64,000 nucleotides of DNA from Cyanoderma ruficeps. Lineage: Eukaryota; Chordata; Aves; Passeriformes; Timaliidae. The stretch covers positions 12,224,010 to 12,288,009 of the forward strand of contig VZDJ01000219.1 in NCBI GenBank assembly GCA_008694505.1, given 5' to 3'. Numbering within the stretch: position 1 is the stretch's first letter; each line of letters opens with the position of its first letter. Below the pieces are notes generated by a model. That model was not told where the DNA came from, made no database searches, and saw nothing but the letters and a program-made list of their open reading frames with translations. Of the stretch, positions 1-12,500 are shown piece by piece. Both the position numbers and the translations under genes were made by a program.

Positions 1-358
1 TACCACTGCCACATTCTCTGCAGGTCCTCAACAAAGCACACAATGAACACATTTTATGAATGCTGCTTGAAGCATCCAGGACTAGATCCTGGGATAATAT
101 TCAGGAGCTGATAATGTGGTGAGTTACTCTGTGAAGTCAATCAGAAACGATGTCTCTGTGCAGGAGGTGCTGGTAATACCAGAACCTCCAATAACATTGT
201 CCTGGGCAGCGTGGAGATGGAACAAGGCAGAGTGAACAAACCTCCCCATACGCCAAATATCCTGAGAGAAACAAGACTGCAGCACCTGCCTGTCAAGTAA
301 CAACAGGGAAGGGGGGTGAGCATGAGGAGCAAACAGGTGGAAGCAGCACTTGGCAGAC
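1..358. other. UIMC1 intron, left edge
   Basis: Lies downstream of the zinc-finger exon of UIMC1. I see no match to the next expected exon (second zinc finger, human motif CYLCKSLV) on the minus strand, so that exon must lie outside the window. No repeat recognised. Confidence 0.6.
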
Positions 359-527
359 CTGGAGCGTCCTCGCCAGGCTCCGGTCCCGCGATGCCGTTGC
401 AGTACATGGCGTGCACCTCGATCTCGTCAGCTGGGAAGCCGTGGTCGCACAGAGGGCACGACACACGGGCAGCAGCTGTAGGACTGCACTCAGACACAGT
501 CCTGCCAGCATCTTCATCCCCACCAAC
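359..527 (-). CDS. UIMC1: UIMC1 coding exon 8 (CCHC zinc finger)
   Basis: Fifty-six codons plus one base, [13 protein letters not shown]... then [20 protein letters not shown] and YCN, matching human VSCPLCDQCFPPTKIERHAM. The acceptor is CTTCCTTAG. The chosen donor, CCAG|GTCTGC, has only the GT in consensus, so the downstream end is less certain. The human segment DILDGVRIIMADK, expected just before this exon, was not found. Exons 7 and 8 are phase-compatible without it. Confidence 0.8.
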
Positions 528-3500
528 CTAAGGAAGAAGAAGAAAAATTAGCCAGACAGGGCTGTTTCTCTTTCTTTGCTTAGGTGCAGAGCTCCATGCT
601 GTCTGGTAGCTACTCGCCATCCCACAGACTCAGATTTTCTTGGAAAGTTTTATTCTTCCTTCGTGACATAGTGCTCAGAAATAACACCACTGGCTGAATA
701 AATTGCACTGCACTAATAACCAATTCTTCTTGCAAAGGCAACATGTCCTTCTGAATCATGGTGAAGCTCCCTGCACAGCCATGCACACCGTTTAAGGCAA
801 ACATCACCTGCACTACAGTGGAAAAGCAGCAAAGCTTCCATTAATCAGGAAATCTCAGAACTGAAACTGATGGAAAATTCATGGGGCAAAGCAAGAGTTC
901 AACAACTGACTTGTGCTCATCAGTTTCTGGACATGATCCATGCTACACAGGCAGCATTGTCTGGGAACACAGCTTCCCCCAGGATGAAAGGAGGCTGCTG
1001 GGTGTTAGGAAGCCCAAAGAGATCACTGGAAGCCCCTCCCATATAGAGGCTGTAGCAGGCATGAGAGGGGACACCGATCAAGGAGAGAGGCAATACCATT
1101 AAAAATCTGTGTCATACAAAATTATTAGGAGAGGCTTTTTGCCAGGGCAGAATGTCACAGCACGTGTACGTTCTCAGGGTGCCATTACCACTTACAGACA
1201 CTCTCTTTTTGCATTGGTCACACGGCTGCAAAGGTGCTCCACTACCAACCCACAGAGACTCAGCCTGCTCCCTATGCCACAGACATTCCCAAATGCAGCA
1301 GGCTGCAGCCATCTCACTCATAACTGCATCTCTGCCTAGTCAGGCTTGCTGTAAGATCTTTCCATATTTAAGAAAAAACCTTCCCCTCCCCACGACGATT
1401 AAGAAAAGCTATTTAAATATTAACCATGTAGAGAAACCTATAGAAAAATAATATGGGAGAGGTTTGTGTTCTTAGAGCTAAGCAGTGACATGTAGACAGT
1501 GTACAGCAAAACTGCTGTCTGCTTCCCTCCAACGGTATCATTTCAGGGAAGCAGTAATTGGGGTCACCCAAGATGCTTCGTGCCACTGGAGCGCTTTGCT
1601 GTATTACTCGGTTTATTACTTCCTTTCCCAAATGAGGATCTGATCCTGGTTTTTATGTCCTAAAGGGAAGGAGGGTGCTTTACCGACTCAGAGAGGAGCT
1701 ATGACAAAAATTGCAGGACTGGGCTTCAAACTGAGATTCCGACTCTCAAAATGCATTTCTCCCCGACACCAGCTGAAAGGCTACACAGTGATCCCCAGGA
1801 ACATCCCTCATTCCCAGGGAGGCTCTCTGCCCTGAATTTCTGCAGAGGAGTTGCCACTAGAGTTCCTCCAGCCAAACACAGTCTGCTGAAGAACATCACT
1901 TACAGCATTAACACTCATACCCCTCTCTCACATTTCAGTGTCATTACATCTTGTGAAGTCCTCACTGTGGGGCATCACACTGAAGAGCCATAAAAAACAA
2001 GATGTGTCAAATGTGAACGATCAGATCAAACCTGCACTACACAGACAACACACATAAAAAATATGATGGGAAAAGCAGCAGGCACTGCTCCTTCTAGCTG
2101 CCTTTTTTAAAGCAATCTTAGGAGATCACCAATTCTGCACACCCTGCCCGCCTACATTCAGCGGTAAATTACTAATTTTAAATGGAAATGCAACATTCTG
2201 TAACAAAAGACTGCTTGTATAAAACCTTGCTGTAACAGTCTGGAAAACCTCAACTGCAGAACCAATCACCCCTGTCAGAGCCAGAGACAGTTGCCTCTGC
2301 TTTTTAACAGAGGAAATTGCCTACAAGACATAGTACTTGCAGCCAACAGCCAGCCAAGAGCAACGCTAGAGGCTGAGCTCAACAAGACTCCTGTGTCCTG
2401 GCTCAGCATCTGCTAGGAAGAAGTCAGTCCCAGCGGTCTCTGCTTGGCTCCTGCAAACCACTGATGCCATGGTAGCTGTTTCTGATGTTTTCCTGGAGGG
2501 CTGCAGGCTCTGGTCTGGGACCTGCTGCCAACCATAATGTTGTCAAACAATCTCTAGGAACCCACTCCCCACCACCTTGTGCCACCCAGACCAGAGGCGT
2601 GAGACACAGGGTACCCTCTGCAAAGCATGATAGGACAGGACAGTGTCCTGGCCACGGCCAAATGGGTCACAAATGTGCTTTGGTGGCCAGCCCAGGACCG
2701 CCTCTCTCCTTGCTGCAGTCCCTAATTGACTGAGCAGTACTCAGAGGTACCTGCAGAATGAAAAGCACACGAGAGCAGAAGATGGTTTATTAAGAGGCCT
2801 GTGAGAATGAGACATTGGAACTGCAGACGTGCTGTACAAGCTGCAAACTCCCAGAATGAGCTTTCCACAAATGAACCCTCTTGTCAAGAGCTGTACGATT
2901 CTGTATTCACGTACCCTGCGCCAGAGGAGTACTTGGCAACCCCTTTGATATCGCTCTCTAAATTAATAGACAAAGAGAGTTTTATCAGAAGCAGGAACTG
3001 AAGTCAGATGTTGGTTCAGTGACAGCTGCAAAGCAATTGCTGTGCAGGTGTGACAACATGGGGAAAGGGCTGCACACAGTGCACATCTGCATAAGAGGTA
3101 AGAGGATGGCCCTGCCCCTGACTTACTATTGCTATTAACTATTACTACACAAAACTTAAGACTCCCAGACTCAGGACGCTCTGCTTGGCCTGAAAACCAC
3201 TACCAGCCCTCAACACTTCAAGCACATCTTTATACCAGTCTGATCTCTGGGTGAAGCTCTCCTCTTAGCCTCTTGGATATGGTATGTGGAGAGCAAACTG
3301 GAGTTCAGAGCGCTGTAACAGGGAAAAGCAGGTGACAGCACAAGTGACTGAGGTTTACTTAGACTCCCCTTAATGATCATGGGGTCCCTCTGCATTGCTG
3401 AGCATCACAGCTTGTACCCCTGAGCACGGGCAAGCAACAGCACTGCCGCCCACACTGATGGCATCCTCCAGCTCAGCAGCGCTGGGATATAAAAGAACGG

Positions 3501-6500
3501 GCTGGAATTGATAATAGCTCTCCAGCTATAGGACTGAAAGGCTTCAGAAGCAGCTGCATGCAGTCCCCAGCCAAAAGAGACTGGAGATATGAAGCAGTAG
3601 AGAAAAGCAAAGAGGGAACTGTTTGTGAGGATCCAAACAGCAGAAGTTCAAGCTTCCAGCTACCCAAAAAGAAATGCCAGCACAGCTCAGCTGAACCAAG
3701 GTCTAAAAGGTAGGACGGGAAACAGGACCCTTCAGCTTCAAGCTCTTTTACCTGCAAAGGTGCACCTCTGCTGTCTGAACAGAGCTCTTCTCTCTCCTCC
3801 TCAACAGCTTCCCGTGGGCTTGGCTGTGTCTCTGCAGAAAAACACCCCCATGTCAGCACAGGTTTGCAACCCCCAGCTATCTCCTCACTTGTTGATGTAG
3901 CTTAGTCCTTAACGCTTTTTAAGAGTTTTCACAGTTTCAAAACATTCTTTAGACTTGCCACAAATGTTATCAGACAAAGTGCAACAACACAGCCAGATGA
4001 GGGGTTAAAGTCACAGCATGGTAGTGTGAGGATAAAGGCACTGCAGCTTTGTAGCTTCATGGGGAGTGAGATTAGACACAGGGAAAGTGCGTGGGACACT
4101 TGCTGGGATGGAGACAAAGCAAGAATAGAGCTGCTCTCACATTGAGACAAGCAGAGCTCCCCTTCCATGGTCTGTCTCACAGTCACACCTTCTTTAGACC
4201 CACATCTTCGTTAGCAACAAAATATGCCTCCAAGCACCACCACGACCTATCCTGCTACATACAGCTGCTCGTGAACAGGAGCAGCCTCTTCATTATTTTT
4301 CCCACTTAAAACGCTGGACCAGAAAATCTCAAGCATGGTAGGAGAGACCAAAGAAGAAAAACTCTTTAGTCCCAGACTTGTTTAATTAATGCAAGACAAA
4401 AATTATTTCAGCTGTCATGCTTTGCACATTATCTTGATACTGAAAAATCTGAAAATCTGATTGCATTGCGGAGACACTTTGTTTTGAGTGATCTCTCCGT
4501 GTCCAATGCACATCCAGCTGTCTCTGCAGCAAGTCTCCAGCAATCCTGTCACAGAACTGTCTTAGAAGAAATGGGTTCAAAACTAGGAGACCAAACTAAA
4601 TTACTTGAATAATTTTAGCCTTGAAAAATGGAGATGGGAAAGAAATCTCGTTTTGTTGAAATAACTTGAAAATTCTCTTTTCTCTGAATTTCCTAAGCGT
4701 GTAACTTTCGGTACAAAATTCGTAACAGTCTCAAGTGCCTCTTACCTGGGCAAACAGAGATCTCTTCTTCAGCAAAGTTTTCTGCGGCAGTATCTGGGCT
4801 CCTTTTACTACCAAGTGGGGTCATTGTCGAGATGCTGTTCAAAATATAAATATAACATGAATCTCCAATCCAATAGGTGTGAGGAGACCTGCCTTTCTCA
4901 CACAGTTCAGAACAGCAGACGATGCCATAATTTCCAAGTGGTCAATATCTGACAGCCAGAAATGATCAGGATAACAGCAAAATATGGGTCTAAAATGCCA
5001 TCCTAAGCAAAAGCCCCAAAGGGAACATTTTTTTTCTTCCGGAAAGGCAGAAAGGGTCATTATCTCTTGTCAAGGGAGCAAAAATACCTGCTCACAATTG
5101 TGGGACTCTCTGTGGGAGTTATGCAGGTACCAGCCCTGTGCCTCTTTATGCCTGGGGAAGGAAATCCTCATAGAAGAAAGACAGACCTGCTTTATCCCAC
5201 ATTATCCTCTCCCTCCTCACATTGCTCGTTTTCTCCCTTATCCCTGTGCACAGCATCCAAAAGCAGCATGGAAGTGACACAAGGCGTTTTCCCTGCAGCA
5301 AAGTCCTTACAGCATTAGCACGGTGGTTCCTCAGAGGAGCACCCAGCACTGCTCCTCTCATTTTGACCTTTGGATTCCTTCTTTTTTTTCCTCCCACCTC
5401 ACTGCACAGTGTCTTTCTGACACAGGCAGGCATTGCTGAGTAAGTCTGGCACCCATGCTGACACACTCTGCGCCTTGTGTGGCTCTCTGATTAGTCTGAT
5501 CAAGTATGCAAGTACACACTTTAAAAACATGAATCCCCGCACTGACAAACACAAGATTTATTAAGCTCAACCACAGGCCTTAGAGAAGAGAGAACAGCCA
5601 CTGCTGATTTATGATAAATAACAAAATTCTGATAGGAAATCACAAGTGGCTTTTCTCTCTAAATAAAGCAACTCAAAGCATTTGTTATGAATCCAGGCTG
5701 AGCGTGTTTTACCCTGTGTCTAACATCAGGGCTCTCTTCAAAAGAACTCACACAAAACAACTTGCTATGACATTTATAAAATGGGCTAATCAATTTGAAG
5801 TCAAACTGCATTTCTTGCTACACCAACTATCTCCTGGTAACAAAGCCTATAATCATTTATTAAAACCCCAATCTTCCATGCTCTGTACAAAGTGTGGAAC
5901 AAGCGGGGAGAGCAGCCCACAGAAAGCAAGGCAATTTCTTCACAAGACTGGCACTTTGTAAACTGCTCCACTCTCTCCAGACAGCTCAGAGCCATGTTTT
6001 CCTATTAAGTGTTGCTGAGGCCAGCCAGTTGGGGTGCCTGAGCCATACCCAAGAGAGGCCTGCGCTGGCAAATTACCAGGAGCCAGATGGCAACACTTAA
6101 TGTGCACAAAACTGCAAAGACTGCAGGCATTTCTTGCCTTGCTGCAGATGTTCCAGCTGCTCGAGGAGGAGCCACTGCATCCAGGTGCATCCCACCCCAA
6201 GGCAGGCAGCCAGGAGCTCCTGGGCAACTTGGGGAACGTCCCAGACTAACCCCACCAGCTACACCAAAGGAAAGAGGTCCCTCTCCTTTCACATCCTCCA
6301 TATCCTGGGCTCTCAGGCCCCAAGCAGGCAGGAGGCCAGCGCTGCAGAGCGCACACCTCGCTGCCTTCTACGCAAGCTCAGAGCTCAGCTGTCACAGGCT
6401 CATCAGCCTCGGCAGCAGCGGCAGCTGCAGGTTCCTCCTGCTCCCCAAGGCAGGTTTTAAGCTTGTTAGAAAGGTGCAAGCAAGAGGGATTTTCATACTC

Positions 6501-9500
6501 TGCATATTGATGTTAACTGCTCAGGCCAAATGCTGTTAGATCAGAGGAAAGTTGGCAGTTTTGTTCCAAAGCAGGTTTAAATTATAAAACCCAGCAAATT
6601 AAAAACACGACATTATCTGGCCTTTCTTGTAACTTGCTCCCTGAATCCTCTCCCATTTGTCCTTCTTCTCCATAGCCTTTGCTGTGGAATTGCATCCCAC
6701 AGGAAGGAGAGGAAAGAAAAAAAAAGGAAAAGAGGAGTAGGCTTAAATCTGAAGAAAATCATGTTGACTTGCCCCACACCTGTCATCTGCTGAAGTGGCT
6801 TTTCTGGAGCACTGCACTCTATCTTTGGCTGATAGGCAGTGCCGTCTGGCTTCCTCCTCCCTGCTTTCCTCTTCAGCAGTAAGGCAAGAACATAAAAATA
6901 CACACAGAAATCCAGTAAACCCTTCCCCGTGCTGCCTGTGTGCCTTCCCCGACAGACACGTGATGGCATCGCTGTAAGTCACCTCCAGCTCCCCATGGCT
7001 TTACTGCACCATGTCACAGGAGCTTCAGAGGGCAAGGAGCAACTCCTTCAACTTGTACAAGAATGCACCTTGCACATCTTATAAAATAACAACAGCAACT
7101 GATCCCTTCTCCTCAGCTGTGCCCCACCTCTCCCATATTTCCAGGGATACTTAACAGTAGTGACTGCAGACAGCCTTTCCAGTAAGCCTTGCAGCGAGCT
7201 GTGGTGGAACTGACCCCCAAAATACTCCAGGGAGAGTGAAAAAGCCCCTATCGCTAGAGAGAACCTGTGAACCCCACACTCTGAACACCCTACTCACCTC
7301 TGTGCAATTTGCATGGGCTCCCCGTCTTCAGGCACATCCTCTGCAGGCAGTACCTGGGAGGGCTGGAAAGGAAAATTCTGGTGTTATATAAAACAATGTG
7401 CACAGCTGACTGGGGTCTGCTGGGTCATTGGATTCTGTCCATGACATTGCACCCAGTCTGCTGTATATTTTTATCTGAAAATGGCTCAGTATCCATCCAG
7501 AACTAGTCAGCTTTCCCCCCCCATCCCTCCTTTTGGCAAGGTGCTCCCTGTAATAAAGCCTGGCAGTACTTTTTGTTACCTAGCTGCCTAGACATGTTCC
7601 TGGACAGTCCATGCCCATCCTCTCCTTCCAACATGGCCCATCATCTTCCATCTTCCATTGCCCATCATCTCTGTCTATTCTCAGTATCCACTTCAATGTA
7701 TTTGTAGGCAGCAATCATACCTTTTCTCCACCTCCACCTGTGCTGAGCTTGAAACAACCCAAGGTTTTTAGTGTCCCCTGCACTCCCCCCAGGTAGCCTA
7801 GCAGCCCTCACCTACTCCACTTTAAAACTTATTTTCTTCAGCCAGAATGACCTGACCAACTGGTACAGCTAATGCTTGACCATGAGAAGCACTTTTCTGA
7901 AATCTCCTGGAGATAAAATCTGTTGCATTTTTCTTGCCTGGGAAATCAGCTGTCCCATCAAAGAAAGGGAACAGATTAACCTGCACAATCTACAGCTGGA
8001 AAATCTGTGTGCATTTTATCCCATTTTTCATTTAGCTCTACGACTCCACTTGTTCTTTCCTTTAAAATTTGTTCAAAAGCCTTATGCACTGCTAAGGTCA
8101 GGCTAACATGCCAGTCATTACCCAGATCCCTTTCTTCTTCTGCAGTGTACATGTTACACTTGCCATCCTCTAATCAGGTGGAATTACAACGGTTTATTAG
8201 CAGCCCTTGAGATCAGGCCTACAATTTCTCATTGCTAGGTCTCAAAGAAACCCAAGGAGTTTTCCTCCTCTTTCCTTGAGTCTGTCAAATGCTATGAGCT
8301 TGATTTTCACCAAAGGTTTCAACTTCGATAAGCTCCACTCCTGGATATACTTCCCCAGCAAGCTCCAAATCTAGGCCCCTCCTGTCAAATTTCCCTAACA
8401 TGACTCCAACCCCCAAATATCCTGTTTTATCTATGCTTTCTTTACTTTGCAGCCTAGCTAATCATTAACATAAAATACCACACCTCCTCTTTTATTTTTA
8501 CTTGTCTTTGTCCTCAATTGTGCACTGCTTAACAATGCCTCTGCCCTGGTCATGAACACTCATCCACGTTGCTGTTTTCCCTTGTACATCTGTTATAAAA
8601 TATGGCACTAATTCAGGTCACCAGACTCTAAATCTCCAGAATTGGGTCTTTTCCCTCTGAATCTTTTAAAAACCAAGAGTTCCCTAACCTTATCTGAAAG
8701 GCTCTGAAGAAATTGATTCTATTAGCACTGAAGTTTGTTAGTGCAGGTTCACAGGCTGTGAGATCTCCCGACAACCAGGATTTGCTCTGTGCAAACATCC
8801 CCTGGCTGCGGGAGGCAGTGGCAGCAGTTGACTGCTGCCAGGGTGGAAGGTCTGTGCCCATTCCAGGTGCAGGTTTCAGGGCAGGAGTACAGGCAGCCTC
8901 CTTCAAGCACATCATTTGCACCTTCACTTCACACATGGCACGAGGCCATGTCCTTTTTCAAGGACAGTTTTGAGTCCTCAAGGATGGTTTCTACACTCAG
9001 CACAGCCTGAGATCTCCCAGCAGCCCCACCAGCAGAGCAGCCCTGCTGGCACTAGGGGAACCCCAGGGCAGCACAGGCAGCAAAGGGTCTCCAAGAGACA
9101 CAGCAAGGTGGAGACACGGCAGCTCTGGGCCCCTCCTTTGTCACTGCCAGTGGAATTGTATTTGATAGTAGGAAAAAAATGGAGACAAGGCACAAGCAAA
9201 CATCAAACATATCGATTTTGCAAGTAAATCACCTGCTCTGGCCTCAGCGTGCGACTGCACAGAGAGGCGAGAGAAAGGAGCTACCTCTCATGCTGGGTGT
9301 GATAAAGCAGATGAAAAGGCATTTAGAAATTATTTTCTCTCGTGTAAATAGAAGACTGGCAACTTTTGGGCTAGGGTTGAAATCGTAAAGTCTGCTCCCT
9401 CTCCCTTATTTTTTCACCTTAAAAATATCAGAAAGGCTACATCTCTCAGCTATGGCTCTGAGACAGCTCCCATGGTCAAGAGGAGTAGGTTACGAGTTAC

Positions 9501-12500
9501 CACTCAGCACCACTAAAACCTCTTTCTCTCCAAGAATTAATTAGGTATTAGCATTAAATAGATAATATTTTAAAAAATACCACACAATTTTCAGTACTGA
9601 TTAAAAGTTCATGCCCTTTCCAGCTGCTGTAGCTTCCCAAGGGCTTTAGAGTACACATCCGCAGACCTCCAGTCACCCCAATCTTCCAGTATAATAACAC
9701 CTTAATTTACGGAGGAAAAGCTACAGAAAAAAAAAGTGCAGTTTGCTTTAAGAACCTCTCAGGTCTTTTGTATCTATCCTAAGGAAATGAAAAAGGGCAC
9801 AAGTCAGTTCCTTTCCTCTGCAGATCACCTCTAAGGCTTGTTTAAATCTCCATCTGCTAAACCCGAGCCAAAGCACTGTCATGAAAAGTCACATTTCAGC
9901 ACAGGCTGCTCTGCTCTTTTTCTGCAACCAGAAAATGCAGACATGACGTTTTTCCTAAGTGTTCAATATTACAAGACAGAATATAAATATCACAAAACAA
10001 GTTAAGTATCTTTCTAACACCAGGGTAAATGATCAAATACACTTGAAAACAGGAACAACAGAGCCAAGGCTTCAGTCATAGAGAAGATAAAGTTATACAA
10101 TGATCCGGGAGTGAAGTCATTATGAAAAATGAGGGTTGGAAAAGGCTGACACAAACCTAAAATACAGCAGTAATAAATACTTCATCTGACTAGCAATCTG
10201 TTTAAACTTAGCAGTGACAGAAAGCTGCCTTCCGCTCCAGCAGGAGAGCCCTGACAGAGACAGAGGCTGACACCTAGTGTCTAGCACACCCGAGCCTGAG
10301 AAGGTGCCCAACACCAGGACAACGACAGGGAGCACCACCGTGGTGACAAATCACCAGGGCAGGCAGAAGATGCCTGTGACCACACAGAGCCTCTCCCAGC
10401 CACGAGGGAAAGGAGCACTAGCAAGGGTGAAGCACTGATGGATGCAGACAAGCATGGAGGAGCAAACAGGAAAGGCTGTGCTGCAAGGACAAACCCACAT
10501 CTCTGTCTGCAAAGGGAAACCCAGAGCTCCCCACACAGCCACAGGTTTATAAACTGGTTTACCAGAGCTGGTGGTGGTCAGCATCACCTCTGTGCCCTCT
10601 ACCTTGACACACAGCCAGGCTGCACCCTTCTGAGAAGGATCAGTTGGATGTGTCGGTCTCTGGAGCACTGATGATGACTGCCAGGCTGCTCAATGGCCCC
10701 TGTCTTGTGTGAGCTGGGTGTCAGCTTGTACACTTCTCTCCCTCCCACAGTCACCTGTGTGTGGCTGGGGGAGGAATTCCCAAAATTTAAGAGGGGTATT
10801 AAACAGCAGTGCCTGCTTTGCAGAAGGGACTGAACCGTAAAAGGGACAGAAGGGCACGGCTGCTCAACCTCTGCTCAGTGGCAAAGCTCTTACCTGGCAG
10901 TAGCTGGTAGTCGGTTCATCATCAGAAGTGGAGTTCTTCTCTTCTTCCATGCTGTGCCCTGGACTCTCTGCCTCCCTCCTCTTTGAAGGGTGGAGCCAGG
11001 TGATGTTTTCAGACTCCTGTCCCTCTGTGTCTCCATCTTCTGTACCATCAGCAATGCCATTCTCCCTGCTTATCTCCTCTCCTTTCCCAAGCTCATTTTG
11101 GCTCAAGGAAGAACTGGGCACAACTGGGTTACCAAACTCCTTCTTATGCAACAGCTGCCTCTGAGCCTGCTTCAGGCTCTTCTGGTAAACCTCCAGCTGA
11201 CACAAGATGACTTTGGTGTACTGGTTGGGGTCCACCCCTTTGGGGCAGAAGGGGATGCCCCAATAATAGTGCACTGTGTCTCTCGCCTCCTCCTGTTTGT
11301 GCTTCTCCTCCACCGCAGTCAGCGTGCAAAGATCCGGGGTACTGCCAGACCCCTCGTTCTGCTCTGCTTGCTCTGTGGAAACACAGACCTTGGCAGTGTG
11401 CCCAGGCTGTGAGCTGTGTTTGCTACCTGCCCCTCCACCACTCCTGGGGCTGTCACACTGTTCTGTGGTCCTGCTCTTTCCCAGTGTAGCTGAGCTCCCA
11501 GCACCAGCTTCTCCCACAGAATGGCCAGTGAAGGGCAGGAGCTGCTCTTTTGGTTTGTGGCCTGCTGCCTCAGAAGAGCTGGAGGGGCTGGTGAACAGTC
11601 TCCGAGGTGTGAGTCGCCAGGAGCCTCCTGAAGCCACCTTGCCAAAGGTGGGACTCAAAGACATGAAGTCCTCTCTGAGAGTGCCGGGTAACATTTTACT
11701 CGAATCACTTTTTGTTGGTGAGGAAGACTTTTCACTTGACCTTGTCACAGGCTGGCCCTTCCCCGGAGACACAATTATGCTGGATACTAGTGAGCTTTCA
11801 ACGATTTCCTGGCTTAACCTCCTCAACACTACCAAGGGGCTCCGGGCGACATCCGTCTGTCCGTTCCCATCAGCTCTGGAGCTCTGTGAGTGGGAGCTGC
11901 AGTCAGAGGGAGGGGTGTCAGGGCAGAACGCCAGGCCTCCCAGGATCTCAGAGCCTTCTATCTCAGCAGGCTGGCTTTGGCCCTGTGAATCTAGTGCTTC
12001 CACTGACAGCTGAGGAGTTGCAGTCGATGAGTCTGAGGGCTGACAGCTCTGAAAAACAAAAGGTTGACTCTCCTACAGACACGTTCTCTATCAGCACAGC
12101 ACAACCAAGGGCTCCCCCAGCACACTGGCAGCCATCACCTGGACTGCAGATCCCCCTGTGCCAAAACAGAACTTTGCACCCCACAATAGGGACAGCTGGG
12201 GTTAGAATTCATGTCCCTCTTACTAGGAACAGTACAAAGCAACTACTCTGTGGCTGCTGACATTCCAGTTTGTGCTGGGAATATCTACGCCCCTCCCAGC
12301 AGAACTTTCCTCTGTGCAGCACAGTAAAACAAGCACAGACAGCAATGTTGCTAAAGAACCCTAGTAAGCCTCTTCATAGAAGTGCACTTACACTAAGGCT
12401 CTCAGCAATGGCCTTCCTCAAGAGCTCCTCCTCTTCCTCTTCCTGAGAGTTCACTTGTCTAGCTTCTTGCTCACTCATTTTCAGGGCCAGTGCAAATTGT

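Noticed and set aside
11276..12013. A 245-codon plus-strand frame inside the large UIMC1 exon
   Set aside because: The minus strand carries the conserved RAP80 sequence. The antisense frame has no similarity to anything recognised.
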